A stretch of DNA of 30,431 nt from Gymnopilus junonius. Taxonomy: Eukaryota > Basidiomycota > Agaricomycetes > Agaricales > Galerinaceae. The DNA lies in contig JADNYJ010000389.1 of assembly GCA_015501075.1 (NCBI GenBank), positions 1-30,431 of the forward strand, given 5' to 3'. Of this stretch, positions 1 to 9,572 are shown in pieces. Made by a program: the position numbers and the translations under genes. Every line of letters starts with the position of its first letter. Position 1 is the first letter of the stretch. The notes beneath the pieces were generated by a model that ran no database searches, was not told where the DNA came from, and was given only the letters and a program-made list of their open reading frames with translations.

Positions 1-597
1 GTTGGATGATTATACCCAAAATGGGCACCCACGTTCATGTGAGTAGTATGCTGATAATGGACCAGCACTGGGAGACCTTCGGTAGTGAATGAAGGAATGA
101 CTTATGAAGAAAACTCAGGAAAAAGTGGCAATATAAGATTTCAAAGCACATACTAGAAGGTTTGCCTTTTTCATCATCCAAAACTTCATCCTCCCAAGCA
201 TCATCCTTCCACGATGATGACATTGACACATAGAGAAGAGATAATGCAAGCCAGCATAACACAGTAGAGAGCTTCATTATGCATATCAGGTAACAGAAAT
301 CCTGAAAAAAAAATCAGGAAAGAGAGGAAAAGCAACCTTTCTCACATGTTGGCAACACGTTCAACATTCCTCATCTAATATTATACCCATGGTCATCAGA
401 CACATAATTGCCTCAATTGGGGCAAGGTGTATTTGGAAACATATTTACAACAATAGGTAGGTAGATGACCTGGGAGGTCGAGGTACAGCACTGCAGACAG
501 AGAAAAATAATGTTGTTGATAAAGGACTACAATTTATAAAATAAAATAAGAAAGTCAGATTTAAGTTTTGGCTGCTTACTGATAACTCACCATCTCA
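1..597. other. Left-edge interval with one weak secreted-peptide ORF
   Basis: No confident gene is seen here. On the minus strand, 277 to about 160 encodes an N-terminus that resembles a secretion signal (MKLSTVLCWLALSLLYVSMS) followed by a very acidic stretch (WKDDAWEDEVLDDEKG). The frame then runs through hydrophobic sequence to a stop at 35. A splice donor after the acidic stretch is possible but none is convincing. It could be the first exon of a small secreted protein whose remainder lies beyond the left edge, or a chance frame. The rest, about 290-597, is A/T-rich with a short A-run and no other coding signal. Confidence 0.25.
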
Positions 598-985
598 TCA
601 AGATGCATTGTTTTCTGATGAGCTGGCTGCTGTGCTTTCCTTAGCCTTACGGTCTTCTTCTTCACTATAAAAAGATGATGAGGGCCTAGTAATTGAGAAA
701 AAGTGCAAACTAAACACACCAAACATGGACAATATAGCTGGTGAATTGTTCAAGGACAACCCAGTCCAAGCGCTTATCCGCACTGAAGTAAGGGTGATTG
801 ATGATATCCTCAGGAATACCTGAAAGTGTATTAAACAACATAATATACTCGCCAGTATGTAAAGAATGCAACTCACCAAGATATTGCTTAAATGCAATCA
901 ATTCTGATGCAGGCACACCAATGACTATATCTCTCATGTATTGAGGATCTTGAAGGGATTTGTAGGTGGGTACAGTCAGAGGCAT
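598..985 (-). CDS. Uncharacterised fungal protein, 3' part (two exons seen)
   Basis: I do not recognise this family. The upstream exon (985 down to 720) encodes a compact domain containing GIPEDIINHPYFSADKRLDW followed by VVLEQFTSYIVHVW. A 34-nt GT-AG intron (686-719) joins it in frame to a last exon (685-598) ending in a Ser/Glu/Lys-rich tail, SSSFYSEEEDRKAKES and then a stop. The ATG at 983-985 is only the first Met visible; the frame stays open upstream (HPFAFMPLTVPTYKSL), so the true 5' end is unresolved. The domain matches that of the divergently oriented gene at 1194-1508 (LPQELLEHSFFHNDNRFKW). The intron is short for this genome, which lowers confidence in the exact junction. Confidence 0.5.
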
Positions 986-1193
986 GAAGGCAAATGGATG
1001 GGATGTGGACGTAGTTAAATGGGCTGAGGTGCATGAGGGACGTTAAATATGTGTGCCACACAGAAGATGAGGATCAAAGAAAAAAGCCCTTCCATCTGAG
1101 AAGCAATAGATCAAACAACAGGCAGCAATGAAGAGATGGAAGGCAGCTCGATTTCTTTCCCTTTAACCACCACTCAACACCATTTACAAAACA

Positions 1194-1508
1194 ATGTCTC
1201 TTGAAGGATGGTACATGCCAACAATAGCACTCGGATTTTTGCTTCATGCCACCGAAAAAGATCTGGATGACTTCAAAAGGCTTCATCTTCGTAGGCAGTT
1301 TGTATCAGAATGGATGCAGCAACAGACTCACTCTTCCCACAGAATTGCCTCAAGAACTTCTTGAGCATTCCTTTTTCCACAATGACAATAGGTTCAAGTG
1401 GGTTGTGCTGGTGAAATGGCTTGAATTTATGATGCAGGATATAAGGTAAGACCACAGGTATACTTCGAGTGATGCAAGCTTATGAGCAGAAACTCCAGCA
1501 ATGAATGA
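1194..1508 (+). CDS. Small three-exon protein sharing a domain with the 598-985 gene
   Basis: The ATG at 1194-1196 opens MSLEGWYMPTIALGFLLHAT and then EKDLDDFKRLHL. Exon 1 (1194-1290) joins exon 2 (1343-1445) across a 52-nt GT-AG intron with a pyrimidine-rich 3' end. Exon 2 encodes LPQELLEHSFFHNDNRFKW then VVLVKWLEFMMQDIR. A second intron (1446-1489, GTAAG...CAG) leads to a short exon with a stop at 1506-1508. The product is about 73 aa. Its core aligns with the gene at 598-985: L/IP.(E/D)(L/I)(L/I)..(S/P)(F/Y)F..D.R..WVVL. Function is unknown. It could be a truncated duplicate of a longer gene rather than a functional small protein. Without splicing, frame 1 stops early, so the intron model is needed. 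Confidence 0.5.
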
Positions 1509-1772
1509 AATTCACAAGCAAACAAGACTTGCCACCTTGGAAAGTTTGAAGGATGTCATTTGCATGCGAGAATTAATAGAAGAACAAAGTGATCATTACC
1601 ATCAGCATGACATTTGTAATCATTCCAAATAAAAAATGGTATCTGACAGTGTGGTGTACATAAGTGACAAGATAAAGTATGCGACAAGATAAACGATGAG
1701 TCCAAGCACATGGCAGGAATGAATGGACTAGATAAGTGAAACTGCAAAAGGAAATCATGTTCAAGTTTTCTT
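1509..1772. other. Short intergenic interval, no feature seen
   Basis: This stretch separates the small plus-strand gene from the convergent 3' end of the JmjC-like gene. The ORFs in it are shadows with no family resemblance. No terminator-like structure is evident. Confidence 0.4.
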
Positions 1773-4700
1773 TCATTTTTTAGATGCCTGAGTGTGATCT
1801 GCAGCCGCTGTTGTAACTTCAGCCATCTCTTCCTGACAACGATTGCCTTGCTTGTCAATGAATTTACGGTCGAAGGGTGTTATGCCCATAATGCAGTAGT
1901 CTTGAAAAATATAAGAAGAAGCTCATTTAAAAATTATGCAATAACATACCAAGATCATTGGAACACCACTTCTCCTCCCAGCCCACTTTCCACTCCACAG
2001 AGTAGAGTGACTTCAATTCAAGAGAAAGGCATGTCGAAGGTTCTTCGGATCGTGACTGCCATGCGAGTGTCAAAAGTGGATCGCACCTCACAACATTCTC
2101 AACCTGACGAGAGAGCAAAGCAGATGTGCAGTGAGGAACACCATTTAGGCTACGACGTTCTGCAGCAGCCTTGTATTCCAGAAGTGCACTGAGGAGCTGC
2201 ACCATAAACACGGAAGGCAGGTCCTCCACAATTTCCCCATCAGGGCCTGTGACTTCACATGAATCTCGAATCCATCTGATGACATGAAGTGCCACCCCAC
2301 GAGCATAACAAATAGCGAGCCATTCGTTGAAAGGAATAGCATTGATATCATGATTTGCCATAAGAAATTGTTGTTCTTTTGAAGCGGCAGCCAATTGATG
2401 CTGATTTGGGGCACTGTAGGTTCGAAAATCCAACACGTTTCCAAAAACCACCAAGATAGCGACAGAAAGGAAATTCAAGAGGCCATCCACCATATGAATA
2501 TTTGGGAGGTGGCTGAATGTACGATCTAAAAGCAAGTGTTAGAAGAGAAGTGATGTTAAGGGAAATATTTACGTGATGGAGGAATCTGGCCTTCCATAAT
2601 TCCAATTTGATAGAAAAAGAGAATACATCGGAGTAATTGACGTGAGGGTTGATGATGGGTGTTTGTTAAAAACTTGTGCAAAACAAAGGCATGTATAACA
2701 CCTTGAAGAGTCTGCTGCATCATAGAAGTAGTATAGTAGTGGCTGCCATAACAGATAGCATGCTTGAGACCGAAGACAAAGTGAGGTGTGTTTGGCTTCA
2801 TATACCTAATACCAGTTGAGATAAACTTAGTTCAACCAAGTAAATGAGTACTCACAGACAGTCCCCTTGTCTCAGAACAACAGCTTCAAAATCATACTTC
2901 GAGTGCTTGAGAACTTCATCAAGTTGAAAAGCTGCATCCAAAAAGAAGTGGATAGAGGATAATTGAATTGCACGTCATTCACGCAAAAGACCCCATAACT
3001 TTTGTCCATCTTCATTGGTAGGACCATCCTCAGTGCCCAAACCATCGCAGTCAATATGAAGAAAAGTCAGAGTGTTCTCTGTACCTGCAGTCCACCACTT
3101 GGTGTGCTCAATAGGATAAGGTGTACTTGGATCCGTGGTATGAAGGCCCCGAACACTGGTCCAAGCAGCAAGGTCAACTGAGTAAGCAGTCAAATTTTTA
3201 CTCCCATCCCACATAGGGAAGTCCAGCCCATTTAAAATCTTGCCCTCCGTTGTCGCATTCAGGAGAATATCTTTCACGAAACCACTCACAACAGCAGGCA
3301 CACAAATACCAGGCCCAGCTTTAATGGAGAAATCTACAAAGTAGCATTATCAGATTAAATCAACTGAAGAAAAAAGACAACGAACCATTGATAGACACCT
3401 GAGCAAGCAAAGGTGCTAGCTCCTGCATACCATCCTCATCAAACTTGACATCTTTCACCAAAGGGCAACCCGTAACTAAGAGATGCCTGATCATGATAGC
3501 ATCCAATTCCGAAGTGCCCATCTTGCTGAAAATGAAATAGGAGAGGATGTGGATACAAGACAGATCAGGAGTCTCGATATGGCGAGGACGTCCTTTAACA
3601 TAGCCTCGTTTGACTCTTTCCATGATCTGCTTGAAGCGAATGATATAGTCCTCAAACTGTAAACAGGAAATTATCAATGAATATTCAAAAGGATGTTTGA
3701 ACAATGAGCAGCCTTACGTGGAACTCTGGTCTAAATGTGACTTTGTTTCCTACTGCATTGTAAGCCTCCATCTCCATGTCACATTTGATACGTGGAGGTG
3801 AGTGTTTCGAGTCAAAAGATAGCTCCTCCTTGACAAGCTATTGAGAAATGAAAATAGGTGAGAATATATCCAAGCACCAAGCATGAAATGAAACACACGT
3901 AGTCATGAGATGCAGTGGGCTCATAAAGAGAAACATAGGCATCAACATCAATGGGGTCCACTGAGGTCTTACCCCCCTGTAAGTAGGAGTTAAGTCCTAT
4001 ACCTGGACCAGGAAGAGCTGAGGAAGGTTTGGAGCCTTTCGCATTTGATGCAGAATTGGAAATGGACGTTATTTCTTTCTTCTCCACAGTCATCGCCTTT
4101 AAAGAGGGCTCGTGTGTGGGCTGTACCTCCGAGGAGGATTTCTTTTTAGATCCTCCAGAGCGACCGGCACCGGACTGGCGAGGTTTCTTCCCATCATAAG
4201 TGCTGTCATTATCGGAGGTATCCGACAGATCAGACGGATCGCTCTCTGTATTGACAGTTAGACACTAGAACGAAAAAATATGCAAAATTCACTATACCTG
4301 TCTCGTCATCCATATCATTAGCATCAACGTTCATTGCTCATTTCAAAGGAAGTGAAGCTATATTCGGAATCAGAAACTGGAAGGCAAAAATAGAGGAAAT
4401 CTACTCTACCTTGCTCATCGTCTGTCTCATCATCAATGACCACGGCTTGTTTCAGAGGTGGTGAAGCTATATTCAGAATCAGAAACCAGAAGGCAAAAAA
4501 ATATAGGAGATCTACTGTGCCTTGCTCATCGTCTGTATTGTCATCCATCAAATGCTCAACATCCATGCGTGGATTTGGAAGTGGCGCATCTACATTAATA
4601 TTTAGACACTACAACCTGAAAATACAAACAGGAATGAATCACCATACCTCTTTCATCTTCTGCATTGTCATTGACATCCATGTTGTTCGGAGGTGGTGCA

Positions 4701-7081
4701 GGAGAAGAAACTCGAGGAGGACTGTCAGACTGTGATGAATCCTCAGAGTCAGACTCTGATGAAACATCACTCATTTCTACATCATAATTGCGAAAGGAGG
4801 CATTGAGCTGTGAAGTTAAAGATGCAGCCAATTCGTACTGTTCATCATCGTCTACAAATGGACATGCTCCTGCAGCTTTAAGATCCAACGATCGAATTCA
4901 GGGCAAGGAACACAATGATTGAACAAAGTGAGAAGATTACCTTGAAAGGTATTCGAGATAGGTGGTGCTTGATGATTGCTTAAAGTATCCAATGCAGAGT
5001 TGGATGACGATCCCGAATTCGCAAGGTGAGGATCTGGAGGAGATATCAAATGTGGTGGAGCCGAGGGTGCTGTCGAGTTCACTGGTAGCAGTAAGGCAGG
5101 TTTAATCATAGTCATCGAGGACATTGACAACCCTAGCGAATGGATAACTGCTTTGCCGACACCCGATTGACTCACTGCGGGGGCTTTGCGGGTAATTCAG
5201 GGTGTATAGATACCGGGGAATGGGAAGAGGGAGAAGGACTGGCAGCATTGCCAATAACCGGCGGTAATTGCAACGGCAGCGGGGCACGGTTAAGCGTAGC
5301 CACCAGGGACACCGAGAGCCCTAGCGATGGCACAAGTGTTTCGCTGACACCCAATTGACTCACAGCGGGTGACATTGTGGATAATGCAGGGGTTCTAGAT
5401 ATCAGGGGATTGGAAGAAGGAGAGGGACTGGCAGCATCGCCGATAACAGGGGATGATTGCAGTGGTGGCAGTCCTTCGACCCCAATCGGGTTGGGTTCTC
5501 CAGACCCAGGTGGCAAAAGAGAAGTGCTAAGAGAAGGTGAAGCCGACATTGAAGTTGTTGGTGGCAATTCATCAGCAATAACAGCAGCATTGACCGTCGA
5601 CACAGAGGGAACATCAGTGGATTGAGAAGCAGAGAGGGAGTGAATTGGAATAACTGGAGAGGAAGTGGACATTGCATCTTCATCCTCATCAGGAACGGGA
5701 ATAACTCTGATGTCCGGTGCACATTCCAATGGTCCTTCGAGAAAAATATAAGGAACGTGAAGCATGAACGTGATACATTTGAAAACTTACTTTCTTCGAG
5801 GGAAAACCAGGTATGCTCATGTACTGATGATGATGCCCGATCAACCTCCTGCCAATCAATACTCAATGCAAGGTCCCTTAGAGCGTGATATGGCTTTGTA
5901 CGGCCCTCCGATAGACGGAATACTGTTTTCCAACAAGCCATCTCAACGTTTAGAACAGTTGGAGGTTTGTCAGGGCCAAGTTGCGAGGAACGATCTAGGA
6001 CTGTGCGATGACTGAAAGATTTTTTAGCGAGTTTGAAGGGCATCCAAAGGTAGAAAGGCATAATGAACTCTGCGACAGTAAGCGTGACACGATCAGCAGC
6101 AAGATTGTTCTTAGGCTTGTCAGCACCATAGTCAACGAATTCGTAGCGATATGACTGGGACACGGTGAGGTCAACACCCAGTGAACTATCTGCCTCTTGA
6201 TTGGTAGTAGGGCTTAAATTGAATTAGCACAAATATGATGGAGGTGATCGCCACTCACCTATAACCTAGCTTTTGGAGATCGCCAGGCAAATCTGGCACC
6301 ATGTGCTCAGGGAAAACAACCATCCTCTGACAGCCAACGTGAATCGCGGCACGTATAAAGTTACTCTCGATCGCGTTGTACGACGTCTTCTTCTCGTTGG
6401 CGCGAAGCATGCAAAGCAAGGACTCGATAGGATTGCTGGGAAGAGACGCGGGGATTTCAGGTTCTTTATCGACATAACTTTCAACAGCGGCCTTGAAACT
6501 GTGAGCCAGGCCGATCCAATCGTGCAATTTTGTGTAGCCCTGCAAAAATGTAAGTACGTATAGCACCCAAACAATAGAACAGACATTACATAGAGGTCCT
6601 CCTTCTCATGAGATTGTCTGCCCAATTTGACTTTCGGAAGATGCAAGCGTGGATGGGTAGCAGAAGGAATACTTCGGGGCACACAGCCATGGAGTAATGC
6701 CACAATCTCGAAAAGCTTGTAAGCAGAAATAAGAGAACAAATATCTAAATATTCAAAGACAGAGAGTTCGTCCGGTTGTGTTATGCAGATCATACGCTTC
6801 TCCGAGAGCTGAGAGGGAGTGTTCAGTTCAACCCCGAGAAGGCTCAACCTCTTGGGGTCCCGAAAACTGAATAGATAGGACTCGTGATGATGCAGGCACT
6901 CGATGAAGTTCTAAGGAACTTATACTTAGAGAAATATGATAGAGAAGAATGCAGACAACGTACCTGAAACTGAGGCATAACTTTGACATAGTCCAAGATA
7001 CATTCAGGATGCGATACAATGCCGTCCCGTTGCCATGCACTCCTGTGGTAAGCCTGTTTAGGAGCAAGCCTAAACCTTTTC
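1773..7081 (-). CDS. JmjC-like protein A with Ser/Pro/acidic linker (multi-exon)
   Basis: Spliced by eye into many exons from about 7081 to the TGA at 1773-1775. Order: an N-terminal helical region (FEYLDICSLISAYKLFEIVA; then LHDWIGLAHSFKAAVESYV); a second helical block ending KPYHALRDLALSIDWQEVD and TWFSLEE; a long Ser/Pro-rich low-complexity linker; acidic Ser/Asp-rich exons with a basic patch (DGKKPRQSGAGRSGGSKKK); then a JmjC-like core with FLHIDCDGLGT (HxD iron-ligand candidate at 3050-3058) and KPNTPHFVFGLKHAICYGSH, which holds candidate distal His residues. A C-terminal helical region follows. JmjC proteins are 2-oxoglutarate/Fe(II) oxygenases, often histone demethylases; demethylase activity is not shown here. 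The 5' end is uncertain: the first exon starts at a splice acceptor next to 7082 and no clear ATG exon is visible upstream. An apparent frame slip lies near 5176 between two tandem copies of the linker. The gene is paralogous to the one at 9573-13797. Confidence 0.72.
4266..4735 (-). repeat. Tandem exon-intron units inside JmjC-like gene A
   Basis: Four consecutive diverged units of about 105-125 bp each consist of a short acidic exon followed by a T-rich intron of about 50-60 nt. Exon ends read DNAEDER, DDNTDDEQ, DDETDDEQ and ANDMDDET. Units 2 and 3 are strikingly alike through both exon and intron (GACGATGAGCAAGG at the exon end, GAATATAG at the intron end). This indicates duplication of genomic DNA including the intron, not exon shuffling from cDNA. 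In unit 2 the donor is GC (4519-4520) where unit 3 has GT. Confidence 0.75.
5150..5480 (-). repeat. Tandem duplication in the Ser/Pro linker of gene A, period about 188 bp
   Basis: The plus-strand string near 5343 (GCTGACACCCAATTGACTCA) recurs near 5155 as GCCGACACCCGATTGACTCA, a spacing of 188. Surrounding sequence also matches, for example the Ala-Ser-Pro-Ser-Pro-Ser-Ser blocks upstream of each. Translated, the copies read PAVSQLGVSETLVPSLGLS and PAVSQSGVGKAVIHSLGLS, but in different frames. 188 is one short of 189 (63 codons), so the younger or older copy has apparently lost one base. Confidence 0.7.
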
Positions 7082-8140
7082 CTATAGGATAAAATTTAAG
7101 AAATGAATTTGCAGCTACAATGAACTTAAACTTTTAAACGCCTGAGAACTAACTGAAAAGGTAATGTTCTGGTTATTTTCTGTGACCCAAAAATTAATGA
7201 TTTAAAGGCTAGATAGACTGCTCACGAAAAAATACCAAAGTTCACATTTAGAAAAATTTCTGCCAGGGGCTCAATGAAAGATTCAGACTGTCCTTTTGAT
7301 GATCGTAAAACTTAGACTTTAACTACTGTTTTTCGAGCAGACAAAATTATTAATCTATGGCTGGCATAAAATCTGATAATTAAATTTCGCATTCTAAACC
7401 TGTTTACTACTAGAACTTTTAAAATTCAGATTTTTGTGTACTGGAAACTTATTGTTTGCAGAAAAGATTTCATTTATGAACTAAAGGGATCGGAAATTTA
7501 ATATTTATTTGAGCTTTTCATCAATCACGCGCTCGGCGTGTCGCTGAGGGTGTTGTTGTCTGATCGCTGAGTGTGTCACTCATCGACGACCGATGACCTC
7601 CTGCTCCACGCTCCCCACTCACCCACAGGCCACATGTCTGCACCAGTTCTGAATGCTCGAATCCCATTACTATCGACTTGACTGTAAGTACATACGCATA
7701 TCAACTCGATGTCAGGTCGAAATATTCCCCATCAGGAACAGAGGCAAAGCCGCACTACACAGGTCATGTGTTTCTGCCCTGTTCACCATCCCAGCTTGGT
7801 TAGCCCACTCGGGTGATCTGCCGCCTGGCCCTGTCCTTGTACTCTCCTTGACCACTGCATCCTCCTTCCTAGACTGAAGCTCGGGATGGACAGGCCGCGA
7901 ACGGCGATAGAACACAGATTCTCAAGGGCGATGGGACCATCTCAGATGATGAATGGGCATTCACGAACGAGGTCCATCTCCACTCCTTTCTCCCCTGCCT
8001 CTCCTTCACCTCTATCTTCTTCTTTTCCACCTTCGTCCATGTCATCGTCTGGTTCACCACCTAATTCGGCTTTGCCACCCTATCTTTCACCATCCGTCTG
8101 CTCCTGAGAGTCTCCAGAATTCCAACCAGAACATGAATCA
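7082..8140. other. Intergenic: A/T-rich block, then C-rich unassigned sequence
   Basis: 7082-7510 is markedly A/T-rich and shows no coding signal in any frame. It would be the region upstream of JmjC-like gene A, and a missing 5' exon could hide here. 7530-8140 is richer in C, with an open plus-strand frame that is mostly Ser/Pro/Leu low complexity (about 7953-8110) leading into the Hsp90-like fragment. I found no family match before about 8141. Confidence 0.4.
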
Positions 8141-8963
8141 GAACTTTAACAAGACCAAGCCCATCTGGACACGCAACCCATCTGACATCACCCAAGAGGC
8201 GTGCGCTGCCTTCTACAAGAGCTTGACCAATGACTGGGGAGACCACCTCGTTATCATTTCTAAACGGTATCCTTTTTTCCCTTATGCTTTAGTTCCTGGG
8301 CACTCATTTCTATTTCAGCGCCCCCTTTGATCTTTCAAATCCAAGAAGAAGCACAATAATATGAAGCTCGATGTCTGCCGCATATTTATCGCAGATGGCT
8401 GCGAGGACCTCATTCCCCAGTACCTCAACTTCGTCAAGGGTGTTGTTGACTCTGAGGATCTTCCTCTCAACATTCCCCATGAGACCCCAGCAAAACAAGA
8501 TTCTCAAGGTCGTTCGCAAGAACTTCATCAAGAAGACCCTCGACCTCTTCAGTAAGATCGCTAAGGACAAGGACAACTTCGCCGACTTTTACGAGGCCTT
8601 TGGCAAGAACATCAAGCTCAGTGTCCACGAAGATGCTCCTGTCCAGAACCGCAGCATGCTCGCCGAGCTCCTGCGCTTCTACTCCACCAAATCTGGTGAA
8701 GACCTCACTTCTCTGAAGGGTAAGCCGAAAGGTTGTACATTTTTTCCGAACGTGAGTTGCTAACCTTGTGCTAACTCTACGTTTGAAGACTATGTCGCTT
8801 GTACACCTGAGAACCAGAAGAACATCTACTACCTCACTAGCGAGTCCCTGGCTGCAACTCGCGAATTTCCTTTCCTTGAGGTCCTCAAGAAGGACTGTCC
8901 TTCTTGTTGATCCCAGCAAGAAGCTTGTCTGCATTTCCAGGGAGGGTCTTGAGCTCAGAAAAT
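8141..8963 (+). pseudogene. hsp90: Hsp90 middle/C-terminal fragment, degenerate, introns retained
   Basis: The sequence closely matches the eukaryotic cytosolic Hsp90 middle domain: [93 protein letters not shown]. Hsp90 is an ATP-driven chaperone; the N-terminal ATPase domain and C-terminal dimerisation/MEEVD region are absent here. A stretch normally found between DHLA and RAPFDL is deleted at 8267. Two GT-AG introns remain (8267-8318 and 8720-8788), so this is a DNA-level duplicate and not a retrocopy. Frame breaks occur near 8333-8342 and 8485-8492, and another break with a deletion lies near 8890-8910 before LVDPSKKLVCISREGLELRK and a stop. It sits between two JmjC-like paralogs. The high residual identity suggests a fairly recent duplication. 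Confidence 0.88.
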
Positions 8964-9572
8964 AAAATACTACTTACAGCCTGTTGTAATCTAGTTACCT
9001 CGCAATTATACCAGTGCTCATAGAAGCTGTATGCGGCAACAAAGGCATTGAAAAGGGTATAAGTGACAAGCATACTGATGAGATTTAGGTGCGGGAAAAG
9101 TTACAGCTATTAGGGAGCGACCTCAAATTATTTCAAATTCTGCCCTTTTAAGCTTTATCACCCCTCAATGCATCCTGTATGGTATACCTTGGAGGATCTA
9201 GGGGATCCTAAGGTAATTTAAGGCCCGTTTCGGTAAAAACACAAGAGTCGGTCAAGTTCTGTGGTCTCAAAACCTCTGGTCTCACAACTCGTTCTCTCTG
9301 GTCTCAAAACTACAGGCGGCTCTTTCCACACATACAACGCAGACAAATCTTAAATATGGGAGTCCTTGACTGCATTAGAGTCAAGAGAGATCTATCCTGG
9401 TTGGAAGATGATGGAAAACCCTCAAAATTGTGCATTATCTATCAATAAAAATACAATGCACCCTGCGGGCGTCCAAGAAGCTAAGAGCGAGTTATATATC
9501 ATAAAACTTGAGTACAGCACAACGGAACTAGCAATTCTGCGCCGAGAGGGTAAAATTTGAGACCGCTAAATA
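8964..9572. other. Intergenic with GGTCTCA repeats
   Basis: No gene is seen. Three close copies of TGGTCTCA start at about 9262, 9277 and 9299, two of them extended as TGGTCTCAAAAC. An inverted copy, TTTGAGACC, lies at about 9556-9564, just beyond the 3' end of JmjC-like gene B. The arrangement could mark the ends of a very small element, but the paired arms are too short to be sure. Confidence 0.4.

Noticed and set aside
598..897. Continuous 99-codon minus-strand ORF as a gene
   Set aside because: Only its C-terminal 28 or so codons fit; they splice to the 720-985 exon. The upstream part reads antisense-like hydrophobic noise.
2975..2977. In-frame TGA in the JmjC core of gene A
   Set aside because: It falls inside a plausible 51-nt intron (GTGAAT...GATGCAG) that keeps frame with FQLDEVLKHSKYDFEAV.
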